This document shows positions 8,865 through 19,004 of a stretch of 64,000 nucleotides of DNA, piece after piece (positions within the stretch are counted from its first letter, which is position 1; each line of letters opens with the position of its first letter). The translations under genes and the position numbers were made by a program. This DNA is from Nisaea acidiphila. Its GTDB lineage: Bacteria; Pseudomonadota; Alphaproteobacteria; Thalassobaculales; Thalassobaculaceae. The notes under the pieces are model-generated. The model searched no databases, was not told the DNA's origin, and saw only the letters and a list, made by a program, of their open reading frames with translations. Location: positions 2,762,501 to 2,826,500 of the forward strand of contig NZ_CP102480.1 in the NCBI RefSeq assembly GCF_024662015.1, given 5' to 3'.

Positions 8865-9743
8865 ATGATCCTCGTCACCGGCGCCGGCGGACAGGTCGGG
8901 ACCGAACTGCTTGCCCGCGCCGCGCGCCACGGACACGAGGCGAAGGGGCTGGTCCGGGCCGATCTCGACATTTCCGACGCTGACGCGGTGCGTGCGGCGG
9001 TGAAGGCTGTCAATCCGTCGCTTATTGTCAACGCGGCGGCCTACACGGCGGTCGACAAGGCGGAAGAGGACAGCGACGCGGCCTACGCGATCAACCGGGA
9101 CGGTCCCGCAAATCTCGCTGCCGCGGCGAAAGACGCGGGCATTCCGCTGATCCATATCTCGACCGACTATGTCTTCGACGGCAGCAAGGACGGTCCGTAT
9201 CTGGAGAGCGATCCGGTGGCGCCGCTCGGAATCTACGGCGCCTCCAAGGAAGCGGGCGAAGAGGCGGTGCGCGCGATACTCGCCGAGCATGTCATCATGC
9301 GGACCTCCTGGGTCTATGCGGCCCATGGCGGGAACTTCGTGAAGACCATGCTGCGCGTCGGCAAGGACCGGGACGAGCTGCGCGTGGTCGCCGATCAATT
9401 CGGCGCGCCGACTTCGGCGGGCGATATCGCCGACGCGATCCTCACCATCGCGACGCGGATCAAGGACGGTAAGACGGACGGCTGGGGCACCTACCATTTC
9501 ACGGCGGCCGGCCGGACCAGCTGGCACGGTTTCGCGGAGACGATTTTCGTCCGCGCAGAGAAGGTCTGGGGCCGGCGCCCGTCGGTCGCGGCGATCCCGT
9601 CGAGCGAATATCCGACGCCGGCGAAACGGCCGACAAATTCCGTGCTGGATTGTGCAAAGATTCTCGCGGCCTTCGACGTGCCGCGGCGGCCCTGGCAGGA
9701 CGGCCTCGACGAGGTGCTCGATATCCTGCTGGCCGAAGAGTGA
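8865..9743 (+). CDS. rfbD: dTDP-4-dehydrorhamnose reductase
   Basis: 292 residues from the ATG at 8865, four bases after the rfbB stop. An in-frame start at 8697 would overlap rfbB by more than 160 bases and is not credible. Motifs are VTGAGGQVG for NADPH binding, AAYTAVDKAE, STDYVFDG, and YGASKEAGEE with Tyr-x-x-x-Lys. It carries out the last reduction to dTDP-L-rhamnose. The conserved RTSWVYAAHGGNFVKTML segment is intact. Third gene of the rml operon. Confidence 0.96.
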   Translation: MILVTGAGGQVGTELLARAARHGHEAKGLVRADLDISDADAVRAAVKAVNPSLIVNAAAYTAVDKAEEDSDAAYAINRDGPANLAAAAKDAGIPLIHISTDYVFDGSKDGPYLESDPVAPLGIYGASKEAGEEAVRAILAEHVIMRTSWVYAAHGGNFVKTMLRVGKDRDELRVVADQFGAPTSAGDIADAILTIATRIKDGKTDGWGTYHFTAAGRTSWHGFAETIFVRAEKVWGRRPSVAAIPSSEYPTPAKRPTNSVLDCAKILAAFDVPRRPWQDGLDEVLDILLAEE

Positions 9744-9764
9744 GCGACTAGGAAAGGGAAAGGG

Positions 9765-10631
9765 ATGAAAGGGATCATCCTCGCCGGCGGGTCCGGCACG
9801 CGGCTCTATCCGCTGACCGTCAGTGTCAGCAAGCAGATCCTGCCGGTCTACGACAAGCCGATGATCTATTATCCGCTGAGCACCCTGATGCTGGCAGGGA
9901 TCAAGGATATTCTGATCATCACCACCCCGGCGGACCAGGAAGGCTTCAAGCGCCTGCTCGGCGACGGCAGCCAGTGGGGCATCTCGCTGGAATACCGCGT
10001 CCAGCCCTCGCCCGACGGCCTGGCGCAGGCCTTCATCATCGGCGAGAGCTTCATCGGCGACGACCGCTCCGCCCTGATCCTCGGCGACAACATCTTCTAC
10101 GGGCATGGCCTGACTGAGATGCTGCAGCGCTCGGCGGATCGCGAGAGCGGCGCCACAGTTTACGGCTACTATGTCAGCGATCCGGAACGCTACGGCGTCG
10201 TCTCCTTCGATGAGAGTGGGAAGGCGGACGAGATCGTCGAGAAGCCTGCCGACCCGAAATCGAACTGGGCGGTCACCGGGCTCTACTTCTACGACCGGGA
10301 CGTCGTCGAGATCGCCAAATCGATCAAGCCCTCGCCGCGCGGCGAGCTCGAGATCACCGACGTCAACAAGGTCTATCTCAAGCGCGGCGACCTGCATGTC
10401 GAGCGCATGGGGCGCGGCTATGCCTGGCTCGATACCGGCACGCACGACTCGCTCTTGCAGGCCTCGGAATTCGTGCGCACCGTCGAGGAACGCCAGGGTC
10501 TGAAAATTGCGTGCGTCGAGGAAATCGCCCACCATATGGGCTATATCGACGACGAGCAGCTTCTGAAGCTGGCCGACCCGCTGGCGAAGTCCGGCTACGG
10601 TCTCTATCTGCGCTCGTTGGTCAAAGGGTAA
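9765..10631 (+). CDS. rfbA: Glucose-1-phosphate thymidylyltransferase
   Basis: 288 residues, the usual RmlA length. The N-terminal [11 protein letters not shown] nucleotide-binding loop, [18 protein letters not shown] and LGDNIFYG are all intact, as are the EKP and LDTGTHDSL segments. It makes dTDP-glucose from dTTP and glucose-1-phosphate, the first and usually feedback-inhibited step of the rhamnose pathway. An AGGAAAGGGAAAGGG ribosome site precedes the ATG. It completes the set rfbC-rfbB-rfbD-rfbA, so the pathway is fully encoded here. Confidence 0.97.
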   Translation: MKGIILAGGSGTRLYPLTVSVSKQILPVYDKPMIYYPLSTLMLAGIKDILIITTPADQEGFKRLLGDGSQWGISLEYRVQPSPDGLAQAFIIGESFIGDDRSALILGDNIFYGHGLTEMLQRSADRESGATVYGYYVSDPERYGVVSFDESGKADEIVEKPADPKSNWAVTGLYFYDRDVVEIAKSIKPSPRGELEITDVNKVYLKRGDLHVERMGRGYAWLDTGTHDSLLQASEFVRTVEERQGLKIACVEEIAHHMGYIDDEQLLKLADPLAKSGYGLYLRSLVKG

Positions 10632-10652
10632 CACCAGACAACGGAGCCAGTC

Positions 10653-11783
10653 TTGGGCCGTCTGATCGCTCTCTATTCCGCTTTTGTCGTGCTCCTCGGC
10701 GGCGGCTTCGTATGGCTGGTCGCCAGCTTGCTGGAGCCCCGAGATGGACCCGCGCCGACCGAGGCCATTGCTGCGACGCTCTCGAGCCTTACCGTCGAGG
10801 GGCATTCCGAACAGGCGCCGCTCGATCTCTCCGGCCTGCGCCCCTCCCCCCTGCCGCTCTCGATGCCTCTTTCCTGCGATCCCGGCGAGGATTGCTGGGT
10901 GCTGAAATATGTCGACCGCGATCCGGGCAAGGGCCGGCGGGACTACCAATGCGGGGCGATGACCGTGGACGGGCACAAGGGGGTCGATTTCGCGATTTCC
11001 GATCCGCGCCGGCTGAACGAGAACGAGGTTCCGGTCCTGGTTTCCGCGCCCGGCAAAGTGGTCGGCATCCGAGACGAGATGCCGGACATCAATATCCGCA
11101 TCGCCGGCGAGGAGTCTCTCAAGGGACGTGATTGCGGCAACGGGGTCCGGATCGATCACGGCGGCGGCTGGGCGAGCCAGTATTGCCATCTGAAGCGCGG
11201 CAGCGTCGCGGTCCGGGCGGGCGATACCGTGGTGACCGGAGATCGGCTCGGTCTCGTCGGGCTCTCGGGCTCGACGGAATTCCTGCATCTCCATGTCCAG
11301 TTCGAGAAGGACGGCAAGGTGGTCGATCCTTTCGTCGGACTGGAGAACGATGCGGATTCCTGCGGACTCGGAGCGGCCCCGCTCTGGAACGAGACGGTCT
11401 TGCGGAAGTTTCGCTATTCGGCGCCGCTAATCCACGCGGCCGGGATCGTCGGTGAGGTGCCGGACGGGCTCGGCGCGGCGGAAGGCAAGTATGCCGATCC
11501 GGATATCCGGCGGGATGCGCCGCTGCTCGTCTTCTGGGCCGATGTTTACGGGCTGAGGACGGGAGACCTGATCTCGATGCGCTTCAGCGATCCAGACGGC
11601 AAGGTGATCGCCGAGAAGGACTGGAAAAACGGCAAGGATCAGCTGAGATGGTTCCAGTATCTCGGCAAGAAATCGCGCGCGGGATGGACGGCGGGTACCT
11701 ATCGCGGCGAGATCGAGGTCCGGCGCCCGGGCGGCCCGGGTAAGAGCCGTACGGTCAGCAGGGTCGACGTGACGGTCAGGTAG
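10653..11783 (+). CDS. M23-family peptidase, membrane-anchored
   Basis: 376 residues from a TTG start 21 bases after rfbA. An N-terminal hydrophobic segment (LIALYSAFVVLLGGGFVWLVASLL) is a signal anchor. The peptidase M23 (LytM) domain shows the zinc-site pattern HKGVDF, a RIDHGGGW segment and HLHVQFE, so the metal ligands appear complete. M23 enzymes cut peptidoglycan cross-links or act as regulators of cell-wall amidases in the periplasm. A C-terminal ~120-residue domain (DAPLLVFWADVYGL...TAGTYRGEIEV) looks like a beta-rich accessory domain I cannot name. Its place directly behind the rml operon suggests co-transcription. Confidence 0.85.
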   Translation: MGRLIALYSAFVVLLGGGFVWLVASLLEPRDGPAPTEAIAATLSSLTVEGHSEQAPLDLSGLRPSPLPLSMPLSCDPGEDCWVLKYVDRDPGKGRRDYQCGAMTVDGHKGVDFAISDPRRLNENEVPVLVSAPGKVVGIRDEMPDINIRIAGEESLKGRDCGNGVRIDHGGGWASQYCHLKRGSVAVRAGDTVVTGDRLGLVGLSGSTEFLHLHVQFEKDGKVVDPFVGLENDADSCGLGAAPLWNETVLRKFRYSAPLIHAAGIVGEVPDGLGAAEGKYADPDIRRDAPLLVFWADVYGLRTGDLISMRFSDPDGKVIAEKDWKNGKDQLRWFQYLGKKSRAGWTAGTYRGEIEVRRPGGPGKSRTVSRVDVTVR

Positions 11784-11866
11784 CTTGTTGTACGTGCCGT
11801 CGTCAGCTCTTATGGTCCGCGCGACGGCGCGGGTGCGCCCCTAACCTCCTTTTTTGTGGCTCCGCC

Positions 11867-12541
11867 ATGATCGTCTCCGTCCATATTCCGAAAACGGCCG
11901 GAACCAGCCTTCGCGAGGCGCTGGAGGAGAACTTCGGTGAGCGTTTGCTTCTCGATTATGGCGACCGTCCCCTGGCGCAGGGCGCTGCGGCAGAGGAGCA
12001 GCGCGCCCGTTCGGCCGAGGAGGCACGGACGCGTTCCGCCGATATCCTGCGAGATTACGACGCGATCCACGGTCATTTCCTTGCGGCCAAATACGACGTG
12101 CTCGGCCCTGCCGCGCGCTTCGCGACATTCTTTCGGGATCCCGCGACGCGGGTGCTGTCCCATTTCGGGCAATGGCAACGCCTGCCGCATGCGCCCAATC
12201 CGATTGCGGCCAGGATCGGCTCCGGAGAGCTCGATGTCTTCGGATTTGCAGCCCTGCCGGAAATACGGGACCTCTATCGGACCTTTACTTCCGATTTCGA
12301 TCTGGATCGCTTTACCTTTATCGGGATCACGGAGGAATATGACCGCAGCATCGAGCTGTTCAATGCGATCTTCGGTACCGGGATTGCGACGCGCGAGTCC
12401 AACATCGGTCCGGAGCAGTCGAACGGTGCGGAAACGGACGCCGATGTGCTGAAGCGCCTTAGGGAACTGCAGCCCGTCGACGCGAAACTCTATGATCTCG
12501 CACTGAAGCGGTTTGATAGACTGTGCGAACAGTTTCTGTGA
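11867..12541 (+). CDS. Sulfotransferase-like protein
   Basis: 224 residues. Begins with VHIPKTAGTS at residues 5-14, the phosphosulfate-binding motif of carbohydrate sulfotransferases, and has FFRDPATRVLSHF, which matches the second PAPS-binding motif (Arg...Ser). It would transfer sulfate from PAPS to a sugar, perhaps the polysaccharide built by neighbouring enzymes. It lies between the M23 peptidase and asnB on the same strand, about 20 bases from asnB. Short for the family but with both motifs. No PAPS synthesis genes are in the window. Confidence 0.72.
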   Translation: MIVSVHIPKTAGTSLREALEENFGERLLLDYGDRPLAQGAAAEEQRARSAEEARTRSADILRDYDAIHGHFLAAKYDVLGPAARFATFFRDPATRVLSHFGQWQRLPHAPNPIAARIGSGELDVFGFAALPEIRDLYRTFTSDFDLDRFTFIGITEEYDRSIELFNAIFGTGIATRESNIGPEQSNGAETDADVLKRLRELQPVDAKLYDLALKRFDRLCEQFL

Positions 12542-12561
12542 TCTGAGTAGGAACGAACGGG

Positions 12562-14412
12562 ATGTGTGGAATCTGCGGAGTCGCAAATCACGCGCGGGGC
12601 GCCGAAGCGACCGGAAGCATGATCGCGGCGATGGATCATCGCGGTCCGGACGATTCCGGAATCCATACGCAGGGTCGATATTCGCTCGGAATGACACGTC
12701 TTGCGATCCAGGATCTGAGCGCCGCCGGTCACCAGCCGATGAGTGCGGCCGATGGCAAGATCTGGATGGTCTATAACGGTGAAATGTACAATACGCGCGA
12801 ACAGCGCGAGGTCCTTGAGCAGCGCGGCTACACGTTCCGGTCCCACTCCGATACCGAAGTCATCCTGAAGCTCTACGCCGAGTTCGGGACCGCATGCTTT
12901 GCCCGGATCCGGGGCATCTTCGCCATCGCGATCTACGATTTCCGGGAAGGCTCCGAAACACCGAAAGTCGTCCTCGCGCGCGATCCGCTCGGCGTGAAGC
13001 CGCTGTTGCTGGCACGCGGGTCCGGTGGCGCCTTCGTCTTCGGGTCCGAAATGAAAGCGGTACTGGCGAGCGGGCTTGTCGACCGTGTGGTCGATGGCGA
13101 CGCGCTGCGCGGGCTTTTCGAGAACGGCTCCGTGTTCCAGCCGAAGACGCTCGTCCGCGACGTGCGCATGATCGAACCCGCCGAAATGCTGACGATCGAG
13201 AACGGGAAGATCACGGCGGAGCGCTACTATACGCTTCGGGACGATCTGTTCCCCGAGCTCGCCAAGGCGGATTACCGCGAGCAGGTCGCGGTGCTCGGCG
13301 ATGCGCTCCGGGAGACCGTGCGGGCTCAGCTCGTCAGCGATGCGCCGATCGGGGCCTTCCTTTCCGGCGGGGTCGACAGCGCGACCCTGTGTGCCCTGAT
13401 GGCGGCCGAGGCCGGGCAGGGGATCCGGACCTATTCGGTCGGTTTCGGCAGCGAGCTCCGGTCAATCGACGAGACCGAGCTCGCCTCCGAATTCGCCCGC
13501 CATATCGGAGCGCAGCATGAGCGCTTCCAGGTCGATGCCGATCTGATCCGGGACGATCTGATGGAGATCGTCGGAGGACTCGATCAGCCGTCCGTCGATG
13601 GGCTGAACACCTATTTCGTCTCGAAGATCGCGAGCCGGGACGTGAAGGTGGCGATCTCCGGGACGGGAGCGGACGACCTCTTCATGGGGTATCCCTGGCA
13701 TGCCGACATGCTCCGGCGCGCTCCGGCGCCTTCGGGCTTCCTTGAGGATTATGCCGAGCGCTCCGGCAATTTCCACGCGACGTTCAATGCGAAGGAGGTC
13801 GACCAGATCCTTTCCGACGGACTCCGTCGGTCGGCCGCGCGGGTCGCCCTGGAGGAATACAGGTCCATCGACGAGCTGCCGGAGTCCGATGCCGTGGCGC
13901 GGCTGACGGCGCTGACGCTGCGCGGCTACACGAAAAACCAGCTTCTGCGGGACATCGATGCGATGTCGATGGCGCATTCACTTGAAGTCCGGGTGCCCTA
14001 TCTTGACCCGACGATCATCAATCTGGGGCTGTCCCTGCCGGCCGGCGCGAAGATCGCCGGGACGCCGTCCGGATCGCCGATGCGGCTCAGCTACAAGGAT
14101 AGCGGCATCAAGCGGATCCTGATCGACATTGCCCGGCCACTGCTGCCGAAAGGCTTCGACGAAGTGCCGAAGCGCGGTTTCGGGATTCCCCTGACGCCGT
14201 GGCTCAACGGTCCGCTGAAGGATATCGTCGGCGATATCCTGCGGCCCGACCGCGTCCAGGCTACCGGACTTCTCAATCCGCGCGTCATGGTCAATTTGCA
14301 GAAGTCGCTCGCCGAGGGCCGGACCATTTCCGGCTGGCGCCTTTGGTTGCTGATGAACGTACAGCTCTGGGCAGAGATGACCGGCGTGGAACCGGAACAG
14401 CGCGCGGCCTAA
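12562..14412 (+). CDS. asnB: Asparagine synthase (glutamine-hydrolysing), AsnB family
   Basis: 616 residues. It starts MCGICG, so Cys2 is the glutaminase nucleophile, followed by the class II amidotransferase domain to ~210. The C-terminal synthetase domain carries SGGVDS at 268-273, the ATP pyrophosphatase loop. It transfers glutamine nitrogen to an acyl-adenylate. True AsnB makes asparagine, but paralogs in polysaccharide clusters amidate sugar acids, and this copy sits among glycosyltransferase and sulfotransferase genes. A role in amidating a uronic or other acidic sugar is an inference. It is convergent with, and overlaps by 4 bases, the following gene. Confidence 0.85.
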   Translation: MCGICGVANHARGAEATGSMIAAMDHRGPDDSGIHTQGRYSLGMTRLAIQDLSAAGHQPMSAADGKIWMVYNGEMYNTREQREVLEQRGYTFRSHSDTEVILKLYAEFGTACFARIRGIFAIAIYDFREGSETPKVVLARDPLGVKPLLLARGSGGAFVFGSEMKAVLASGLVDRVVDGDALRGLFENGSVFQPKTLVRDVRMIEPAEMLTIENGKITAERYYTLRDDLFPELAKADYREQVAVLGDALRETVRAQLVSDAPIGAFLSGGVDSATLCALMAAEAGQGIRTYSVGFGSELRSIDETELASEFARHIGAQHERFQVDADLIRDDLMEIVGGLDQPSVDGLNTYFVSKIASRDVKVAISGTGADDLFMGYPWHADMLRRAPAPSGFLEDYAERSGNFHATFNAKEVDQILSDGLRRSAARVALEEYRSIDELPESDAVARLTALTLRGYTKNQLLRDIDAMSMAHSLEVRVPYLDPTIINLGLSLPAGAKIAGTPSGSPMRLSYKDSGIKRILIDIARPLLPKGFDEVPKRGFGIPLTPWLNGPLKDIVGDILRPDRVQATGLLNPRVMVNLQKSLAEGRTISGWRLWLLMNVQLWAEMTGVEPEQRAA

Positions 14413-17123
14413 TCGAGAGGATCCGGCGCGGTTTTGACGGGCATGCCTGTTCGTACGATAACGTTCAACGGACGCGGCTCCTCCGGCAATGCGAATGCGG
14501 GACGCTCCGGCGTGATCGAGAGATTGGGATTGTAGGCCGGATCGTCCTCCAGCAGCGCGCCCCAGCGCTCCACCATGAAGGCGCGTTCCTTATCGTATAG
14601 CTGCGATTTTTCCGGGGTGATGACAGTGCCGCGCGAGGCCGACTCGTGATGGATCAGGACAGAGTGCGGCGTCCACAAAACCCGGTATCCGGCACGGCGG
14701 ACGCGCAGGCAGAGGTCGATATCGCCGAAATCGACCGCCAATGCTTCGTCGAACCCGTCGACTTCCCGAAACACCTCGCGGCGCATAAGCATGCAGGCGC
14801 CCGTAACGGCTGAGAGACTTTGCGTCTGCATGGCTCGTCCCCAGTACCCGCCGCTCGTCTCCGAAATCCGGAGATTCGTATGCCGTGCGACATGTGCGCC
14901 GGCGAGCGCGATACCGGCATGCTGCACGGTGCGGTCCGGGTAGAGCAATTTCGCGCCGACAAGACCGACTTCGGGGCGGGCGGCTTCCGCCACCAGTTCC
15001 TCGAGCCAGACGGCACCGGCCGGCTCGATGTCGTTGTTGAGGAAACAGAGAAAGTCGCCTGTGGCCTCCCGCGCGCCGCGATTGCACAGACGGGAGAAAT
15101 TGAAGGGTCCGGAATCTCTCAGTACTTCCACATTGGGCCTGTGTGAGAGCCTGTCCAGATAGCGTTGCGTGGCCGGATCGTCACTGCCGTTGTCGACGAT
15201 CTGGATTTCCATATCGGCATAGTCGGTTTGTGCGGTCAGGCCTTCGATACAGGTACGCAGCAGCGTCAGCCGGTTCTTCGTCGGGATGATGACCGAGACG
15301 CGCGCGTCCTCGGGGAGGGAGCGGGTCACGCGCCATCTGCCGTTTCTGAACTCGGCCGCTGCTCCCACCGCGCGACGTTTGAGCGTGTCGCGGATGACGC
15401 GCCCGGTGGCGGCGATCGCATAGGGTTTGGTTTCCGTCGATATGGCAGTCGAGGTCGTGGCGGACCGCCAATGGTAGAGGATCTTGGGAATGTGCCCGAT
15501 ACGTTCCGGCGCAGTCCTTTCCGCTATACGCTGGACGAGATCGTGGTCTTGCGCGCCTTCGAGGCCGAGGCGGAATCCTCCAATCTCATTCGCGAGCCTC
15601 CGGCGGATAACGCTGAAATGGCAGATATAATTGGAGACGAGGGAAAGATCCGGGTCCCAGGCCGGTTTGAAATGCGGTGCATACCGGTATCCCGCATCGT
15701 CGATCTTGTCCTCGTCGGAATAGATCAGGTCGAGCTCCGGGCGGGCATTCAGCGCACGGGCCATCTCCGCCAGGGCTTCGGGCGCCAGCATGTCGTCATG
15801 GTCGAGCAGTCCGATATAGGTCCCGGTGGCGAGATCGAGAGCCGAGTTCGACGCGGCGGAGATATGGCCGTTCTCGGATCTGAGAACCTGCTTAACGCGG
15901 GGGTGGTCCGCGGCCTCCTCGAGCATCCGGCTAATATCTGGGTCGGTTGACGCGTCGTCGGCGATGCAGAGTTCCCAGTCGCTGAAACTTTGCTCGAACA
16001 CGGAGCGGATAGCCTGCCGGAGATGCGCGGGCTCTGGATTGAAGACCGGCAACAGGATCGAGAAAAGCGGCGCGCCGCCCTGCTGCACCGTCGGCGCATC
16101 CGGACGCTCGTCGGGCGAGGCGGCGCGGCGCTCCAGCCATTCCCGATACTGAGTCTTTGGTAAAGCGGCATCGCTCGAACCGGCCCGGCGATGAACTTCC
16201 GCTGCAAGCAACAGGAGTTCGTCGGGCGGCGTGACCTCGCTTGAGAGTTCGCGAAGGATCAGGAGCGCCTGTCGCGGGCGCCCGGCGGTCAGGAGCGCCC
16301 GCAAATAGAGTATCCCCGGTTCGAGCTCCCGCTCGCTCACGCACCACCAACGTCCGGCTGCGGATGCGTTTCCGGTCCGCGCCGCTCCTGTCAGGGCCCG
16401 TGCCGCCGACGGGTCGGCGATCTGTGCTTTGCGTGTGGCGGCCTCAACACCCGGCCGTCCGAGGCGCCGGCGGAGCTGCGCCTGCCGGGCGAGCGCGGGA
16501 CCGTCCGCCGGTCCGATCGCAAGGCATCGGTCGAGGAAAGCCAGCCCTTCGGCGCGGGCGCCGAGCGCCGGTTCGACGACGGAGAGGTTGAACCAGACGC
16601 CCGCTTCGTCCGGCCGCAGCGTTGCCTCGCGACGGAAAGCGCGGATCGCTTCGGCGAGTCGGCCGGCGCCGTGTAGCGCGGACCCGTGGCGGGCATGGGC
16701 CGAGGGATTGAGGCCGTCGAGCCGGGCTGCTTCCTCGTAACGGCGCAGGCTCTTGCCGGGTTGTCCGATCCGGCCATAGATCCGGCCGAGCAATTCGGCG
16801 GTTCCTGGGTGGTATGGAAGCAGAACGCGGACGCGCTCGTAAAACTGCGCGGCTTTCGGCGACGGGCCCGGCGCACCTTCGAGATCGGCGTAATAGGCAA
16901 GCGCTGTCAGGTTGCCCGGTTGCCTTACCAGAGCTTCACGCCATGCGGAGCGGGCTTGTTCGGCCCGTCCGCTTCTTGCTTCGATCTGCCCGAGATGGAT
17001 GAGCGCGGCCGCATCGTCGGCCGTCGACCGGGCGACATGCCGGAACAGCTCCGCCGCCTCGTCCGGCCGGCCTCCTGCCAGTGCCGCCTGTGCGCGTCGG
17101 AACGCCTCGGCGGGGGCTAGCAT
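14409..17123 (-). CDS. TPR protein with two family 2 glycosyltransferase domains
   Basis: 904 residues. Residues ~1-330 are TPR-like helical repeats (e.g. AALIHLGQIEARSGRAEQARSAWREAL). The first GT2 domain starts near 350 (FSILLPVFNPE...CIADDASTD) and the second near 615 (VSVIIPTKNR...IVDNGSDD, CFLNNDIEP, DFGDIDLCLRVRRAGY). Tandem GT2 enzymes of this kind build alternating glycan chains or glycosylate surface proteins. It starts 8 bases after aspS on the same strand. Both catalytic domains look intact, and the TPR region may hold it to a complex. Confidence 0.88.
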   Translation of the reverse strand: MLAPAEAFRRAQAALAGGRPDEAAELFRHVARSTADDAAALIHLGQIEARSGRAEQARSAWREALVRQPGNLTALAYYADLEGAPGPSPKAAQFYERVRVLLPYHPGTAELLGRIYGRIGQPGKSLRRYEEAARLDGLNPSAHARHGSALHGAGRLAEAIRAFRREATLRPDEAGVWFNLSVVEPALGARAEGLAFLDRCLAIGPADGPALARQAQLRRRLGRPGVEAATRKAQIADPSAARALTGAARTGNASAAGRWWCVSERELEPGILYLRALLTAGRPRQALLILRELSSEVTPPDELLLLAAEVHRRAGSSDAALPKTQYREWLERRAASPDERPDAPTVQQGGAPLFSILLPVFNPEPAHLRQAIRSVFEQSFSDWELCIADDASTDPDISRMLEEAADHPRVKQVLRSENGHISAASNSALDLATGTYIGLLDHDDMLAPEALAEMARALNARPELDLIYSDEDKIDDAGYRYAPHFKPAWDPDLSLVSNYICHFSVIRRRLANEIGGFRLGLEGAQDHDLVQRIAERTAPERIGHIPKILYHWRSATTSTAISTETKPYAIAATGRVIRDTLKRRAVGAAAEFRNGRWRVTRSLPEDARVSVIIPTKNRLTLLRTCIEGLTAQTDYADMEIQIVDNGSDDPATQRYLDRLSHRPNVEVLRDSGPFNFSRLCNRGAREATGDFLCFLNNDIEPAGAVWLEELVAEAARPEVGLVGAKLLYPDRTVQHAGIALAGAHVARHTNLRISETSGGYWGRAMQTQSLSAVTGACMLMRREVFREVDGFDEALAVDFGDIDLCLRVRRAGYRVLWTPHSVLIHHESASRGTVITPEKSQLYDKERAFMVERWGALLEDDPAYNPNLSITPERPAFALPEEPRPLNVIVRTGMPVKTAPDPLD

Positions 17124-17130
17124 GAAGGTG

Positions 17131-18906
17131 TTATCCGGCAGCCGGCTTCGGCGGCAAGGCGAGGCGAATGCTGAGTTCCTTCAGGTGCTCCGGCGAGGCT
17201 TCGCTCGGCGCGCCCATCATCAGATCCTCGGCCCGCTGGTTCATCGGGAACAGGATGACCTCGCGGATGTTCGGCTCGTTCGCGATCATCATGACGATCC
17301 GGTCGATGCCCGGCGCGATACCGCCGTGCGGCGGGGCGCCGTACTTGAAGGCGTTCAGCATGCCGCGGAACTTGTCTTCCAGAACCTCGGCATCGTAGCC
17401 GGCGATCCCGAAGGCCTTGTACATGACTTCCGGAAGATGGTTCCGGATCGCGCCCGAGCTGAGTTCCACGCCGTTGCAGACGATGTCGTACTGATAGGCG
17501 AGGATATCGAGCGGGTTCTCGTTCTCCAGCGCGTCCAGGCCGCCCTGCGGCATGGAGAATGGGTTGTGCGAGAAGTCGATCTTGCCGGTGGCCTCGTCCA
17601 GCTCGAACATCGGGTAGTCGACGATCCAGCAAAAGCGGAACGTGTCCTTCTCGATCAGGTCGAGATCCTCGCCGAGCTTCACGCGGGCGGCGCCAGCGAG
17701 CTTGGCGGCATCGCCTTCCTTGCCGGCCGAGAAGAAGATGGCGTCGCCATCTCCCATGCCGGTCTGTTCCTTGAGGGCGGCGATCTTCTCGGCCGGCAGG
17801 CGGTTCGCGATCGGGCCGCGGGCCTCGCCGTCGCCGAAGATGATGTAGCCCATGCCCGGCGCGCCTTCGCCCTGGGCCCAGCTGTTCATCCGGTCGCAGA
17901 TCGCGCGGCTGCCGCATTTCGGCCCCGGCACGGCGCGGACCACGCCACCGCCGGCCACGACCTTGGCGAAGACCGCGAAGTCGCTGTCACGGAAGATCTC
18001 GGTGACGTCGGAAATTTCGAACGGGATGCGCAGGTCCGGCTTGTCGTTGCCGTATTTGAGCATCGACTCCTTGAACGGAATGCGCGGGAACGGGCCCGGC
18101 ACCTTCCAGTCGGAGAATTCCTCGAACACGCCCGCCATCACCGGTTCGATCGCCTGGAAGACGTCTTCCTGCTCGACGAAGCTCATCTCGACATCGAGCT
18201 GGTAGAACTCGCCCGGCGAGCGGTCGGCGCGGCTGTCCTCGTCGCGGAAGCAGGGCGCGATCTGGAAGTACCGGTCGAAGCCGGACACCATGATCAGCTG
18301 CTTGAACTGCTGCGGCGCCTGCGGCAGGGCGTAGAACTTGCCCGGATGCTGGCGTGCCGGCACCAGGAAGTCGCGCGCGCCTTCCGGCGAGGAGGCGGTC
18401 AGAATCGGCGTCTGGAATTCGAAGAAGCCCTGCTCGATCATACGGCGGCGGATCGAGGAGATCACCTGGCTGCGCAGCATGATGTTGTTGTGGATGCGCT
18501 CGCGGCGGAGATCCAGGAAGCGGTAGCGCAGGCGGGTTTCCTCGCCGGCATCCTCATCCGCATTGACCTGCAGCGGCAGCACGTCGGCCGTGGACTGCAC
18601 CTCGATCCCGTCGATGCGCAGCTCGATATGGCCGGTCGGCAGTTTTTCGTTGATCGTTTCGTCGGTCCGCTTCACGACGCGGCCGGTGATCGTCACCACG
18701 CTCTCGACACGCAGTTTCTCGACCGTCTTGAAGGTCTCGTCCTCGATGTCGACCACGCATTGCGTGATGCCGTAATGGTCGCGCAGATCGATGAAGACCA
18801 GCTGGCCGTGATCGCGCTGGCGGTGGATCCAGCCCGAGAGGCGGACGGTCTCGCCGACATGGTCTTCGCGAAGATCGTTACAGGTATGGCTGCGATAGCG
18901 ATGCAT
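17131..18906 (-). CDS. aspS: Aspartyl-tRNA synthetase
   Basis: 591 residues, the usual length of bacterial AspRS. The N-terminal OB-fold has [19 protein letters not shown]. Class II motifs follow: [12 protein letters not shown] (motif 1), [11 protein letters not shown] (motif 2) and [12 protein letters not shown] (motif 3). The insertion domain typical of bacterial enzymes lies between motifs 2 and 3. In alphaproteobacteria AspRS is often non-discriminating and charges both tRNA-Asp and tRNA-Asn; this cannot be decided from sequence. It charges tRNA in the cytoplasm. Confidence 0.97.
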   Translation of the reverse strand: MHRYRSHTCNDLREDHVGETVRLSGWIHRQRDHGQLVFIDLRDHYGITQCVVDIEDETFKTVEKLRVESVVTITGRVVKRTDETINEKLPTGHIELRIDGIEVQSTADVLPLQVNADEDAGEETRLRYRFLDLRRERIHNNIMLRSQVISSIRRRMIEQGFFEFQTPILTASSPEGARDFLVPARQHPGKFYALPQAPQQFKQLIMVSGFDRYFQIAPCFRDEDSRADRSPGEFYQLDVEMSFVEQEDVFQAIEPVMAGVFEEFSDWKVPGPFPRIPFKESMLKYGNDKPDLRIPFEISDVTEIFRDSDFAVFAKVVAGGGVVRAVPGPKCGSRAICDRMNSWAQGEGAPGMGYIIFGDGEARGPIANRLPAEKIAALKEQTGMGDGDAIFFSAGKEGDAAKLAGAARVKLGEDLDLIEKDTFRFCWIVDYPMFELDEATGKIDFSHNPFSMPQGGLDALENENPLDILAYQYDIVCNGVELSSGAIRNHLPEVMYKAFGIAGYDAEVLEDKFRGMLNAFKYGAPPHGGIAPGIDRIVMMIANEPNIREVILFPMNQRAEDLMMGAPSEASPEHLKELSIRLALPPKPAAG

Positions 18907-18930
18907 GGGTGATCAATCTTTTACGGTAAG

Positions 18931-18957
18931 TCGCGCGCGGCATCTCCTAGCGCGCGA
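18931..18957. repeat. Inverted repeat, possible terminator
   Basis: Eight-base stem TCGCGCGC / GCGCGCGA around an 11-base loop, between the M10 gene and aspS. No clear T-run follows on either strand, so a role as terminator of the M10 gene is weak. Confidence 0.35.
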
Positions 18958-19004
18958 GACGGCGGCCCGCAAAGGAAAAATGACGGAAACCGCGTGCTTG
19001 CGGG

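Noticed and set aside
8709-11294. Minus-strand open frame of 861 codons
   Set aside because: Antisense to rfbB, rfbD, rfbA and the M23 gene, all well supported.
16912-18912. Plus-strand open frame of 666 codons
   Set aside because: Antisense to aspS and part of the TPR-glycosyltransferase gene.
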